Counted from the first letter of the stretch, positions 24,128 through 37,600 are shown. The stretch is DNA of 64,000 bases from Onchocerca volvulus (GCA_000499405.2 HG738141.1:147202-211201), one strand, 5' to 3'. Made by a program: numbers and translations. The notes: generated from the letters alone by a model not told the origin.

Positions 24128-27100
24128 TCATTGATAAACTGTTATTTTGCCGCAAATTTTTTGTCGACATGCCGGACATTGCTCAAATCGACTGCCACAT
24201 CCTTCGCAACAAATAAAATGTGAACATGGCATGTAAAGCATTTGTGGCTAGAAATATATTTTATTATCATTAAGAAATTATTTATTATCATTATCACTAT
24301 CTCCATTATCACTATCTCATTATCATTTATCAAAATAAAATGCCAGAATTATCCGGAAATCTGTGTAAAATCGATGTGTAACATATTATCTAATTTCCTA
24401 ATCATAAATAAATTATAATGATAAAGAAATTTTATGGAATAGCATTATTCATTAAAATTTTGGCGCTTGAAATATCCGGTAATCTATAAAAAAGGAATGT
24501 AATCCAATATTTAATGTATTTTTTTTTTGCATGTTTATTATCAAGGTGTGTTTTTATTAATATTATTAAATATATTGTTTTTTTACTAAAAAAACGAAAA
24601 TTTTTTTTACTATTAATAAAAAACTTAATTATATATTCGAAATTAAATTTATTGTCATTTCAATTTCTTCAATATTGCATCGAATTATCAACTATAAATA
24701 TAATTTAACCAAATTTGATGTTTTTTTTCTTTTCTTTTTTTTTTTCTTTTGTTCTAAAATTATTAGAAATTCAAAAATTAACAAACCCGTTTGTCAAGAC
24801 AAATAACACATGTGGGTATTTTATTCAATGTTGATCGTACTTCATCACGTTCTAAGCGAATTTGCTCGATTAATTGTTCAGCTTTTCGCATTTCATCATA
24901 ACAATTTCCACATTTCTCGAGATCAGCTTCCTTTTTAGCAAGCTAAAAAAAAAAAAAAAAAAAAAATTAGCTGAATTAGTCAAAAATGAAAAGTTTATTT
25001 AATAATTGCAATTAAATAAAGTAAAAATGTATTTCCTTAAGATATTACTCATTAATTCTCGCAAATATCATCTATACATACTTAAGAGAACATAATTGAG
25101 CAAATTTATGTCAATATATTATACAGGAAATTGATAATTTGCATATAAAATTATTTTAAAGTAACCAAAAAAAAAAAATTGAAATCGATAAGCCATCTTA
25201 TTTGCTGCTATAATCAATTTATTTGTTTAATTAAAGAGATAAAAATGAATGCAAGAAGGGCAAGTTTCCTTTTATTTTCTTGAAAATTATCAACATGAAA
25301 AGTAAATTGAAAATTATTAACAACCTGTCGTTTCAATTCATCAATTTCACTTTGAAGATTAGCAGTTTTTTCAAATGCCGGTTTACTTGCATCTTCAGCT
25401 GCTTTCAATTTTGAAAAAAGTTCGCTAATACACTGAAATAAATGAAATATTAATGAAATTAATGAAAATAAACGGTTATTAAGAGTAGATTAAGAGTAGC
25501 ATAATCATCGAATAACCATGTAATAGATTTTAAAATGATGCCAAGAACTTAAAAATTTTATTTAAAATATAATTGTAAATCAATTTTATGAATAGAGTAG
25601 TCTAAAAGTTAATCAACAATGATTAAAAGAATTAAATAATGATTGATAACAAAAAATTGCAATAAAATAAGAATATTAATTAATGAAAAATATGATTTCA
25701 ATGAATTTTCTATGAAAACGGTTTTTACGATAAGGCTGATGAAAGAAATACAAGAAATGTCAAAAGAATGAAAATACTTCATAAAAAGTATGAATAATTA
25801 GTCAGGAGTTTTAATTATTTGATAATTTGAAGCATAAATTCATTGGTGACCTTTGAACCAAAGTACTAATGGATCGTAATATTAATGAACTGAATCTATT
25901 TTCTGTTTTATTTACCCAAATTACTAAATTATTCAATACATTATAGCTAACTACAATGATAGATTTATTTTTATTATAAAAAAATATTTTAGCTAAAAAT
26001 CATAAAAATTCATCCAAATTTACATGTAGAATTGAAATATTGAAATTTAACGAAACATTTCAAAAATTATTTATTCATTGTTGTCAAAATTTATTAATAA
26101 ATTCTTACTAAAATTACCTTATCTTTTTCTCGAATTTCATTTTCGTGTTGTTTTTTAACAATTTCAGCTTGTTCGGTTAAAACACGAATTTGATCACTTT
26201 TACTCTTGTTTTCGAGTAACTAAAATTAACTTTATTAATAAAGCAAAAAGAGGTGGCAATTAGAAATTTGGTTCAATAGTAAAATCATTTTTAAAATCTA
26301 AAGTAATATTTTGATAAAAATTTGATATTTAATTGAAAAAATTGCACTGAAAATTTTGTTTACAAGTAACAGCAGTAATATTTAAAAAGTGTAAATGATC
26401 AACAATGTCAATTTTTCAAATTCAAATTTCACATACGATTGTTTACAACATAATTCATCTAAGAATACACTTATTTTAGATAAATTTTGAAATTTCATAA
26501 TTTATGATGTTTTAAATTTGTTTTTTTGGAATTTCAGGAAAAAAAATTGAATCCTATTAAGAGAAATTTACTTTCTCAATTATTTTTCGGAATTTTTTCG
26601 TTCCATAAATAACAACTATAGTTTCGACTAATGAGACGAATATTTTCAGAATTTCACTGTAATTTAAGAATTTAAAAAGAAATTATGAAAAGATTCAAAT
26701 GATAATTTAGGCTAAAGGAAGAGAAGAAATAAAAAAATAAAAATGAAAAAAATTTAAAATCTATTAAGATAAATATAAATTAGAGAATTTGAATTTTGTA
26801 AAGTTCTTTCAAGAAATTTATATCCATTCTGTAGCTTCTTTCTTCTTTTTCACCAAATCTATCCAAAAAAAAAAAAAAAAAAGAAAAACAATAAAAAAAA
26901 TAATATTAGTTATACAATATTAAACATCAATAATTAATTATAAGTTAATCGGAATAATTGAAATTAGCATAAAAAAGTTTATTATCTATAGAACACAGAA
27001 TGATAATTTATTTTCTAAAAAAATTTACGAATTTTTGCTCTGAAAAAATGCATGATTTTTTTTTCGGTTTGTAAAAAAATAAATAGATATTTATAATAAG

Positions 27101-30100
27101 ATATGTAGCTTCTATTTTTCAATTTTAAATCCAAGTTTTTAAATTCGAGTATTTCGAAATACTAGTCTTGAATGAAATTAAAAATGAAATTAAAAAATTT
27201 TGATTTTACATTGAAACGATGATTGGGATGCTAATGTAAATATTCTTGGCATATTTTATACTGTTTAATTAAAATAGGAAATAAATTACTTCAGTATCTA
27301 ATTTTGTTTTCGTTAATCGAAGTTGCTCATCGATCACACTAGATGTATTTAGTTGAACTTTTAGTAATTCTATTTCGGAATCTTTTTCCAAAAGTCGAAC
27401 TTGAAGAATTGCTTGATTATCCGCAAATTGTCTGCATCGTTCCTAAATTGAAAAATTTCAATAAAAATTCGACAATTTTTTCGATTATTGCAAAAATTCA
27501 AAAAATTAGCCAAATAATTTTGGTAACTCGAGATAAGGATATTTGATTTAGCCAATTCTCTCCTCTAAAAATTATTTTTCTTTTTCTCTTTTTCCAGTAA
27601 TTTTCAAAAAATTAAAAATAAAAAACAAAAAAAAAAAAATTTGCGAGTGAAAAATAAATTTTGCGTTGGAACAATTTAGAAGAATTTTTTTTTGTAAAAT
27701 GGTTGTATTATTATACTTCAAGTGCTCGAATTGATCGTGTCGATTCATCGTTAAAACTTTTTTGCTCCTTTTCAAAAGCATCAAGTAATCGTTGCAATTG
27801 AAATTGTGGCGGACTTGAACGATATTCATGAAAGGATGTTGTTCCCATATCTTGAAAATTTACAAAATTGAAAAAATTAAAAAAGAAATTCACAATTTTT
27901 TCGAATAAAAAAAATGGCAAAAACTGTTTTTATGTTTAAAATTTGATTAGTTTTTAAGCAAATAATTTTTTTTTCATCTGAATTTAAATCACTTTTATTG
28001 TTGACTTTTCTTTTACTTTATTAACTTTTTTTTTTTACGTTTATTAAAAATTGTTCATTGATTTGATTTACGTTTAAAAAAACTTTGCCACATTATCAAT
28101 AACTAAATTTTCCACTTGAATGAAGTGAAAAATTCATTTGTTCGGAATATCGATATATTTTATAATCTATCTATCAAAATTTCCATGATCGAAAAATCAA
28201 CTAAATTTATGATTTACTTAGTTATATTCACCTTTCTGCTTAAAATTTTTTTTAAATTAATAAACCTGGTGATTTGAGAATTGATGGCGATGCAGTTTGA
28301 AACGACGTAGCGCGACGTATGCTTGAACCAAATGTATTTAATGGAGAATCACGTATATAGCTACTGTAAATTTTTAATTAATTAAAAATTCCATCGATAA
28401 TTCTAAATTTTATAAACACTTTGATCAGTGCAATTAAATAATTCACTCCATTCTATGTCTTGATAAAAATAAAAAAAAGAAAATTATAAAAATTAAGAAA
28501 ATTTTTTACACGAATTAGAAAAATAGACATTTTTGGTTCGACAATTTTTTTTTTTGAAAAATGTTTAAATTTTTAAAAAAGCAATTTTATTGCTCAAATT
28601 TAATTGCGAAATATTTTCCAAAATTTGATCGCAAAGTAATTGTTAAAATTTAATGCTTTCATAATTTATAATTATCAATTTTGGATGATAAGATTTACAC
28701 ATTACTACTAACACCGTTATTATCATTAAAAATCAAAAATATAAATCAAAAATATGTTCCATCTTTCTTTTAATTATCAATACTCTAATCTTGTCATAAT
28801 CCGTTTAAAGCATCATAGATGTACTATATTATTATAATAATTTTAAATTCATTAAGAAATTATTTAAAATGGAGAAAAATAAAATGATTTCAATCAAATA
28901 TAAAAATTATTATTCATAATAATATTACATATATAAATAAGCAAAGATATGCGCAAATATTATAAGGGTTAAATTTATCTTCATATATTTAAATAATTTG
29001 TATCATAATCATCACATTCAAGAAAATAATTTGGACAAAATTTTAGCTAATCCATAATTTATATATATCAAAATTGATTGTTAACCTATTTACCGATTTT
29101 ATTTACTTAATTTCTCAAAAAAAAAAAAAGGTTAAAATAGTATGCAAATTATTTTCTCCTATCTGTGTAAGAATGGGATGGGCCTAAAAGTTGGCAATGT
29201 TTAATATGTCTTATCTTAAAGTACCATTAGATAATAGATCATAGCAATAATTGAAAAATACTCAAATATCAATTTATTTTATAATTTTACATAATTCATT
29301 AACTAATTAACTATCTTAAGCTAAATAATTTAGCCATATTTGATTTTATCCGGTAAATTAACTCATTTGTATGGAACAATTTCCGGATGAAAAGCAGAAA
29401 ATAGCAACTTGGATGGACTAACCTTCGCTTCAAATCGGTATCATTTCTATCTTCCAACTGCATGATACTTTCATATTTGTTGCTCATTCCGGATCCGGAA
29501 CATATAGATTCGGTTGTTTCATACATTCGTTGCACTCGTGCTAACATATCAATCATAGCATTTGTTGATGAAAATGCTCGATAGGACTGAAAAACCAATA
29601 TCAAATTATGTGTTAATAATTAAGATGCAAAATCTAGAATTTATTCTACTGCTTACTTTTATCATGAAAATTTAAATTTTTGCTTAAAATTAAAGTTCAT
29701 TTTTTTTAAAATTTTCCTTCACTTTATTTATTCTTATAATTAATATTGAAATATTATGTGAAAATTGTTATTCTTTCAACATGTATTCAAACCAGTTAGT
29801 AAAAAAAATTCGCATCATTTACGATGTAAATACCTTTTTTGTTTCCTAAATTTTCATTATTATTGTAATATTATTTCATCGATGTTTGATTGATTTTTTC
29901 TTTTTTTTTCTTATTATGTGATTATTCGAAAAAATTTCTGCAAATATTATGTATTCCTTAATTAATATTTCATATAATCTATTTTAATCAATACTAATTT
30001 CATTTGATTAAGTCAATTTTACAATTTTATATTTAATATGCAATTCGATCAATTAATATATGCGATTTATATTATTTTAAATTATTCATCTTATAAAAAT

Positions 30101-30523
30101 CCCCCTCTCTTAATTTTTTTTTTATAATTGATCAATAGAAATTCTATCACTCATTTAATCATCTATTTTAGATAATTTTGAAATATTGTATTTAATCATA
30201 CTATCAAAATTTTCTCATTTCACAATTTCTTATCACACAAAAAACTGATATCCATATTCATATTACGATGCATTTTATCATATTTCAAACTTTTTCAAAT
30301 TAAATTTTCAAAATTTCCTTTTTTTTCGAATAACTATAAGCTGATTTTTGCAATTTTTAAATTAATAATTTAGCAAATAATAAATGAAAATAAAGAAAAG
30401 CTGTACTCCATCTCTAGCACAATTCATACTGATCGCTTGCATAATTTCTTCATCTGAATATCCCATATCTTTAGCAAGTTTTAATTGTTCGCTTATTGTT
30501 AATGTATCACCTTCGTCAGCCAT
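24128..30523 (-). CDS. UBA-like, coiled-coil, RING-finger protein (probable E3 ubiquitin ligase)
   Basis: Nine exons on minus: 30523-30407, 29586-29423, 28363-28266, 27850-27717, 27442-27290, 26219-26118, 25432-25325, 24942-24787 and 24247-24128. They total 1152 nt and 383 residues, with every intron phase matching. Residues 10-60 resemble a UBA domain (MGY loop at 20-22 followed by SDEEIMQAI). Residues 95-135 are Ser-rich. About 135-335 is a charged coiled coil (for example ELLKVQLNTSSVIDEQLRL). The end is a C3HC4 RING: Cys337, Cys340, Cys352, His354, Cys357 or 358, Cys361, Cys368, Cys371, then 12 residues ending VYQ. C-terminal RINGs of this form in IAP- and LRSAM1-type ligases recruit E2 enzymes, so E3 activity is inferred. 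No BIR or leucine-rich repeats are present, so no orthologue is named. The RING is split by a phase-0 intron. The exon 1 donor (GGA|gtacag) is weak; otherwise splice sites are good. Confidence 0.87.
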
Positions 30524-30542
30524 TTGTTCACTCCAATGTACT
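30524..30542 (-). promoter_or_regulatory. Splice or SL trans-splice acceptor before the RING gene
   Basis: attttgtAG ends at 30541, followed by 17 nt and the ATG at 30523. Joining the upstream propeller gene to this acceptor would read out of frame and stop after 13 codons, so it marks the 5' end of a separate message. Confidence 0.55.
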
Positions 30543-31089
30543 ACAAAATATAATAATTGTCATAATTGATGGCTAATTTATTCATTTTTCTTTTTTCTTT
30601 TCCATCAAAACGATAATTATTTAAGGTTTTAATTTATCCGCAAATAAATAATTTTTATACAACATTTAACATTAACGGAAATATATTCAGTAGTACTTGA
30701 AAAATCTGAAATTAGAAAGAATAGAACAAATTTTGTGTCACTTATTGGATAAAACAATCTGCTTGCTTTATCATCAAGTAATCGATTAATTAATTTAATT
30801 AATCACTCAAGAAATCATTCATTTCAGTCAGCTAGCAAGATAATCTGTAAATAGATCGATCATTTGATTCGATAAATGCCAGCAACCTTAATCATTCTAA
30901 TGTTTTTAAATATCATCGATCTAGTTTTGCTGTGAAACTGAAATTTTGATCATTCATTTGATTTTATCACCAAAAATTTCGTCAAAATCCTGTTTTTAAG
31001 TTTTTGTCTTGAAACTATATTTAACAAAAAATATTTGCCTAATGAGGAGTGAATCCCAAGTTCTTTTAATTTTTCTTTTTTGTTTCTTT

Positions 31090-31139
<50 letters not shown>

Positions 31140-31660
31140 CTTGAAATAAAAAAAAAAAAAAAAAAGAAGAAAACAGGCAATTTAGTATCAAAAACGTTAT
31201 CAAAGTACATATAAGCAAATAAATGTAAAACTATTTATGTATGATTATATTTCATTGTATGTCTACATTTAATTAATTAGAAAAAAGTAAAGGAAAAAAA
31301 GTTAGGACATAGAATGTTGAATAAATTATATACTTTCGCAATATGCAATGATATTCGCAATAAGTTGAAAATGTTTTTCGCATTTTCGTTAATTTAAAAC
31401 TGCTGGAAAAAAATTCGATTCCTTAGTTGATTTTATATTATAACATCAAATATTAAATCGTGTTTTCATTATAACACCGTGCTAGTTAAACGTGACCATG
31501 TGTTTTTGTAGTAGCTTGGCTGGCTCTAGCTAGTCTAAAAATGTGAATATTCGTTTGTTCAAAATCATCTTCGAAAGTCTGATCTACAAGCGTTGCTATG
31601 ACTCAGTCTGGTTAAGTGGAAAAGAAAGGAAAATACGCTTTTACTATATTTGATTTCACA
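30543..31660. other. Upstream region of the RING gene
   Basis: No gene. It holds a 46-nt T run (31092-31137) followed 10 nt later by an 18-nt A run (31148-31165), which can fold back on each other. The promoter of the RING gene should lie here. Confidence 0.5.
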
Positions 31661-31736
31661 ATACTTATAGGTATACAATATTTTTTGTTATTCCATTGTC
31701 TATGAAGACATAGAGATTGTTTGGTTTGCCGATTAA

Positions 31737-31790
31737 TCTGTATAAATAAAAATGCAAGTGTTCAATGTTCACATGAGAATCAATACGTGC
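31737..31790 (+). repeat. Helitron 5'-end fragment nested in the helicase relic
   Basis: TCTGTATAAATAAAAATGCA on plus, preceded by A, matches the 5' termini at 236 and 2525. It replaces the part of the helicase frame between LELC and GKPN, where the family normally has the conserved CSR segment, and runs opposite to the relic. Confidence 0.6.
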
Positions 31791-32309
31791 TAAACACAAT
31801 TCCAAAGATTGGTCCTGAACTTTGTTGATAGTGAATGCGAACGCTAATTGAATTGGGAATTGCAGTCTCTTAAATTGAAATGGTATAACCGTTGGAATCA
31901 TAGGATGTAAGGAATAAGGACATCTTCACCTCTGAAAAGCCCTGTCAAGATTGTTGCTTCTACAACATTGCTCATTAGTTTTTTACTGCAAGCCGCATGT
32001 CGTTGCAAAGTTTTATTTGGTTGATATTTCGCAACATAATAATTGGCATGCCGATTTTCAATTGCAGTACGTGTGGTGGCATCTTTGGCAAATCAAGTAA
32101 ATTCAAATATTCTGCTGCATAATTAACCGATTCATTTGCTTCCACAACAGTACCGACAAACTTGTATGTGACTTCCTCACTCTGAATGTCAGATTGAAAG
32201 TTCGCAGACGTCACTATTCTTGGACGCAAGAATATCTCTCCACTCAACAATGTTGATTCTTATAATTGATTTGAATAGTGGGAAATACTTTTTCAACCAA
32301 TTCTTGTCG

Positions 32310-32640
32310 TGAAAAATTTACTTTAGAAGACTGTTGTAGAAACGCAGGCGGTTGTTTTCTGATCGTTCCAATAGAATGTATTTCTGCTCCAAATCCGATC
32401 CTTATATGTCCTTTCGGAATCCCTCCTTCTTTCCTGATCTCCAATTTGGCGTCTCGGGATCTCACCTTGTTTAACTGTTAGTTGGAGCGTTTGGCGGCAA
32501 ACATGTTTACCCTAATATTATCGGCCTGTTGGTACATTTGAAATTAGCACTTCATGACCTTTAACACCCCTTGTTTATATCAATTTTCGGATTTTTCCGA
32601 CAATTCTTTTTTTGATATTACTAAATTTTAGAAGTCATGA
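32310..32640. other. Insert of unknown origin in the helicase relic
   Basis: The helicase homology breaks off near 32640 and resumes near 32310 at ELVEKVF. The sequence between is clearly GC-richer than its surroundings, especially 32330-32500, and is open on minus from 32465 (KLEIRKEGGIPKGHIRIGFG, then EIHSIGTIRKQPPAFLQQ). I do not recognise it. It could be a captured gene piece or another transposon. Confidence 0.5.
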
Positions 32641-34544
32641 CGCAATGAAAATCGTCCTGAGTTAAATCAACCGTCACCTTTTCATTTCTAATTTCAATCA
32701 ACTGATGCGAGATGAACTCAGCTGATTAACTCAGCTGATCAATCGTTTTGCAGCTGGACACGCATATTAGTAGTTAATTTTAACGTCCTTACGTGTTGCC
32801 ACAAAGTAGAATACTTCAAGCAAGCATTTATTTTGTCCACTGATGTCGAACAAAGAATTACAGGTGATGTTTGCCTGAAATTTCTTACGAAAGCAATATT
32901 AATGCGTCTGCAAATGGTCTGATACTTCCACGCAAATCTTGCAATGATTGATCAAGAGCATCAACCGATTTTTGTGTGCCATTGTTCGTCATACCAAACA
33001 ATAAGTTTGCATTTTTGTAATACTTTTCCCATGCGGGATGTTTTGAAAATGTTGTATGTGGGAGTTTCAATGAATTTTATGTTCGATGGCAATTTCAAAG
33101 CGGAATGAGCCAGTTCTTCCATTTGTAGCAATATTGCAGCTATTCCTGCTGATGTAAGAGCTAGAGCCATGCAATTTGGGGTCAAATTGCTGCCAGAATC
33201 AGTTTAATTAGGAACTTTTTATCAGTTCCTCCGAGCAATCTAAAAAGAAGACTTATCTAACTCCATCAGTGACATTTTTAATTATTTGATATCGTAAATG
33301 CCTTTTTGCTCAAGCGTTAGTTTAAAAATATTTGATTGCACATATGATGAAAGACCAGCCGTGTTATAACTTTGTTTGTGACTTAATTTTACATCAAATG
33401 AAGTAGTAGCAGATCGACTCGATAATGGCATTTCCAATTGATTAAGAACTTTTTTGTAAGCATAAGTCTTCAGTTATTATCAACATTTCATTATAGGTTT
33501 TTGCTGTGAAATCGATATTCATATTTGAATTTCGCTTGTATATTCGACGGAAAACATTTTCAGCTATTTCCCATTTATATTTTTCCCATAACTTCGCTGG
33601 AGATAAAGAACAGATTTGTTATATACAGCGTTGCTGTGGCTTAGTGGCTAAGTGGAAAATGAAGAAAAGAGAAATCGCAATTGGCTGAAGATATTTTTCG
33701 TTGAAATTTCTTTGCGTCCTCCCACAACTCTGTTGGAAATGAAGAAGAGCAGGCGGTCAATATGATTGCGATGTACGAATTTGATTTGTTTGTGAGTTGT
33801 TGCATGCGTCATTAATGCATACATCCCAGTGTCGTTCGTTCTTCAATAAATTCAAAGTTTGACATGCCCTGCGAAAAGTAGCATGTGTAAACCATTGATA
33901 ATTTTCAGTTGCTGGAAAGAGGTTAGACTGGGCATATTTGTCAACAGCATATAATGAAAGAATCATTCATCGTGACTGAAATGCATCGTGAAAAATTTAT
34001 CTATCATAGTGAACTGCTGCTTGTGTCGTTGAACTGTGATTCATGCTACCGTCCAATTGTAATCGAAATTGACTTGTTACTGCACTTGAACTTGAATTCC
34101 TGCTGCCGTTAAATTTTGTGACTAAAACTGACTCAAGTTTCGAAGTTCTGTCCTTTTAAATTCATCTTGACTTCATCTTCTCCAGCATTCCGCCCTGTGA
34201 TTGGTTGATCTCACTTTGTTTATCTGTAAATCTGAACGTTTTAGCTTTTTGGTATAAACATATTCATCGTTTTTGTTTATTGGTCCCTGTTTGGTTTTAA
34301 AGAGATCGCATTGTTTAATCCTATTTAGCACGATTGCATCCTTTGAATTAGCCAACATCTTCGCGCTATTTGAACTTTTCGTCATGAATAATGAAAAAAT
34401 AACATGGACGAAGAAAATAAAAAGGTAAACGTAAGACAAAGGAACGAAATAGAGGAAAAGTTGAAAATTGATAGATTAGAAGGGTACAAAATAGAGGTAT
34501 CAAAAAAAAAAAAAACATGTTTTTGACCTGTTACACCGTAGATA

Positions 34545-34610
34545 TATCTATATAAAAACAAGCGCCTATTCAAATGCAATATTGTTTTAAAATTTCAAAA
34601 CATTTTTATT
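34545..34610 (+). repeat. Helitron 5'-like motif
   Basis: TCTATATAAAAACAAGCGCC, then tattcaaatgcaat, preceded by A. It matches the internal arm motif at about 2401-2440 and, inverted, 600-640. It may be the end of a further Helitron fragment flanking the relic at 31665-33970. Confidence 0.5.
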
Positions 34611-37600
34611 TAAATAAATTTACGTGTTATATAGTCATATCGTATTCATATATTAATATCCTAATTAGATAACACATATATTGTGATATATGTTATTGTA
34701 TCTTATGAAAATGACGACTAAATATTATAATTTATTTTTTGAGTTGTTTAAATACAAAAATGTGTATTTTTGTCTATCATACATTTATCTTTCGATAGCA
34801 ATAATAATTATGTATTATTATCTTTGTTCCGTTATATAGGAGTAAAAAAAATTGATATGTATATATTTATTTATTATATGAATAATTTGTTATAACAGTA
34901 ATAAGAACTGCATATTAGTCATTAAATAATTTATACTATTCAAAGATTTTGGATAATTTTCTTTAATTTTCTCGAAATTTTCTGTCAATTTTATTTTAAT
35001 CCTTTTATCCATGTTATAATATTAGTTTGTGAGAAAAAATTTTTTTCGATGATACTAAATCGTTTAATTGGTTAATTAATCTAGAAGAATATACATTTAT
35101 ATTTATATCGTCGGATATTTCCATTTTATACAAAATCGGGAAATTTTTATTGATGTAGATTAATGCATGGATTAGTTAACCGATTAATAGTGTATGGATT
35201 AAAGGAAAACCGGATTGAAATCTGTTTTCCTATCACTAAATATTCACAATTTAATTATTGATTTTGATTATTAAATGACATTATTTATATGACGAACCGA
35301 ATAATAAGTTGATAAGTTGAGGAAAACGATTTGAAAAAAAAGCTGTTATAATAAATTTCTATCAATTTCTTGACCAGTTAAATCATTGGTTTCCACTGAA
35401 AGAATTTTGGTAATCATAAATATTCGAAAATGTCAAATGTTTAAATTGCTTCAAAATAAATGATTTATTTGGATCGGTTTAAATCTAGAACTAGTTTTGT
35501 TTTAAGCATTAAAATTTTTTCCTCTTCTTTTGGTAAAATAAAAGATATTAGTAAAGTAGAAGAGAATGCTATTGCTTTTTTTTTCCAAAGTGAATATATT
35601 TTAAAAATGGAAGTCTAAAGGAAGAATTTAGATTGTATTACTCGAGATTAAATTATGTATTTGAATGTGAAATTGAAACAAAATTTATGAAGAAGGAATA
35701 TTAATCAGAAAGAAATCAATACTAATAAATAGCTCTCCTTAATGCATGCAGATTCATTAATTTAGCAAAGAATTTATAATAAAAAATAAATAATTATTTA
35801 TTTTTAATTATGAATATCGAGTAAGAATGTATAATTGGAATATACAGAAATAGAACAAAAATTTTGTTTCATTACTCATATTAGCGAATTTTAATAAAAA
35901 AAGGGATCAATAATGATAAATAAACCATGCTACGATAATATCATCTTTTTATCATTATTAGTAAAACTTTAGCAAAGAAATTAATAAATCAAATTTTTGC
36001 AAATGAAATTTACGATAAAAATGTAAAAATATGGAAAATTTAAAGTTGAAAAAAAACCAATATTAGATAAAACAAGTTTTCCTTAGCAAAAAAAAAAAGC
36101 TGAATAAATTTTTGGCTCCATTCTCTTCCCTTTTTTTTTTCATTTATTATACCATTAGTGAACTATTCGTAACATTTCGTGCTAGTTTCCTATTTGAATA
36201 TTTTTTAATTTTTTTTTTTCGGAAAATATTTAAAGGATTAAATATGAGCAAGAAAAAAAAAAACAGAAGCTATTGCAAAATGAATCCAATTTCTACACAT
36301 TTATACATTTTTGAACACAATATTTTGGAATGTGTTATAGCAAATGATATTCAAGTATGAATAATTGAATCGTTTTTTTTTTTTTTTTTTTTTTTTGTTT
36401 TACATTTTGAATCATTTTTTTAAAAAAATACATGAAAATTTGGAAATTTTTCCAACTTTTGTTATACAAATGGTCAAATATATTAATTATATTAGAATTC
36501 ATTTAAAAAGAATAATTCCGGTATATTTCGAAAATAATCAAATTAAATTTGATCATATGACAGAAGTATAAAAATCAAACAAAAATATAACAAAAACAAG
36601 TATTACATTAAAAATTGTCAAAAAACTGGAATGAAAATTATTGGGTGAGTGGTATAATAATATTAACAACAACTATAATATATATGTTTTTAACAATATA
36701 ATCTAAAATTAAATAATTTGCTTCATTTTTTTAACTCAAAAAAAATTTTAAATTTTGGTTAAAAACTGATAAATATTGGAATAAATAGGTAAAATTATAT
36801 TGCTAAACAAAAAAAGCCTATCCTATATCCTTAATGATTTTAAAAATCATTATTATAAGCTGAAAAATTTAGCAGAAATCACTATTATACCGAAAAATCA
36901 ATACAAAATTATTATCATATAGCGAAAAATTCGTTCAAATTATAATTATATCTCGAAAAATTCGCTAAAAGTAATAAAATCATTATGAAATTTGGAAAAA
37001 AAATCACGAATATACCAGAAAAATTTGATAAAAATTAGATTTTTCTGGAAGAAATTTAGAGAAATAAAAAATTGAAAATTTCGCAAAATGTTATTTTGTG
37101 TAGATGAAAGGAGTAAAATTATTCGATCGACTGATGACATTTAGATAAATTATTCAAGAATGGAAAGATTATTACTACCTTTTTTTTTTTTTTTTTTTTT
37201 CTTAAGAACAAATTTAAAATGTTTACCATTGCAAGAAGTGCATTTAAAAAATTTTTTAAACAAACAAGTTTTCATCATCAGACACAGCAATATTTCGTTT
37301 TATAAATCAACATATAGAGCAGATAAATGATTTATATACGTGATAAAGAAAACGTCTAATATATACGCACACGCAGACGACGTCTAATACGTACGTACAC
37401 GCGGGAGGGAAACGAATATAATTTAAAATTGACATATATAAGTACGCAATAAGCGTTAATTTTTTTAATTTTTAATTATCGATTATCAAATTTTTTGGTG
37501 TATTTTATGGCATACGGCCTATAACTTATAACCTGTGCCAGGATATCAGTAATTTTTATTCAACAGAGATTTTTTTTAGGAAAATTTCTAAATTAATCAA

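Larger units (their letters stand above)
31665..33970 (-). mobile_element. Decayed Helitron helicase region
   Basis: Minus-strand pieces in the order of a Helitron Rep/helicase: 33966-33757 (WFTHATFRRACQTLNLL, RHWDVCINDAC), about 33600-33290 (LWEKYKWEIAENVFRRI, KLTLEQKGIYD), about 33235-33213 (helicase motif I, decayed from GGTGKT to GGTDKK), 33185-32961 (AHSALKLPSNIKFIETPT, GKVLQKCKLIVW), about 32960-32650 (motif with ALILLS, then FRQ and frameshifted TTNMRV), 32310-31975 (ELVEKVFPTIQINYKN; MPPHVLQLKIGMPIIMLRNI), 31901-31795 (PFQFKRLQFPIQLAFA) and 31736-31668 (GKPNNLYVFIDNG, TKNIVY). PIF1-family helicase segments in this order identify it with confidence. It has several frameshifts, stops and two foreign inserts, and is inactive. 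Confidence 0.88.

Noticed and set aside
32278..32481. 67-codon plus frame, Cys-rich
   Set aside because: Antisense to the helicase relic and its insert; no signal of an independent gene.
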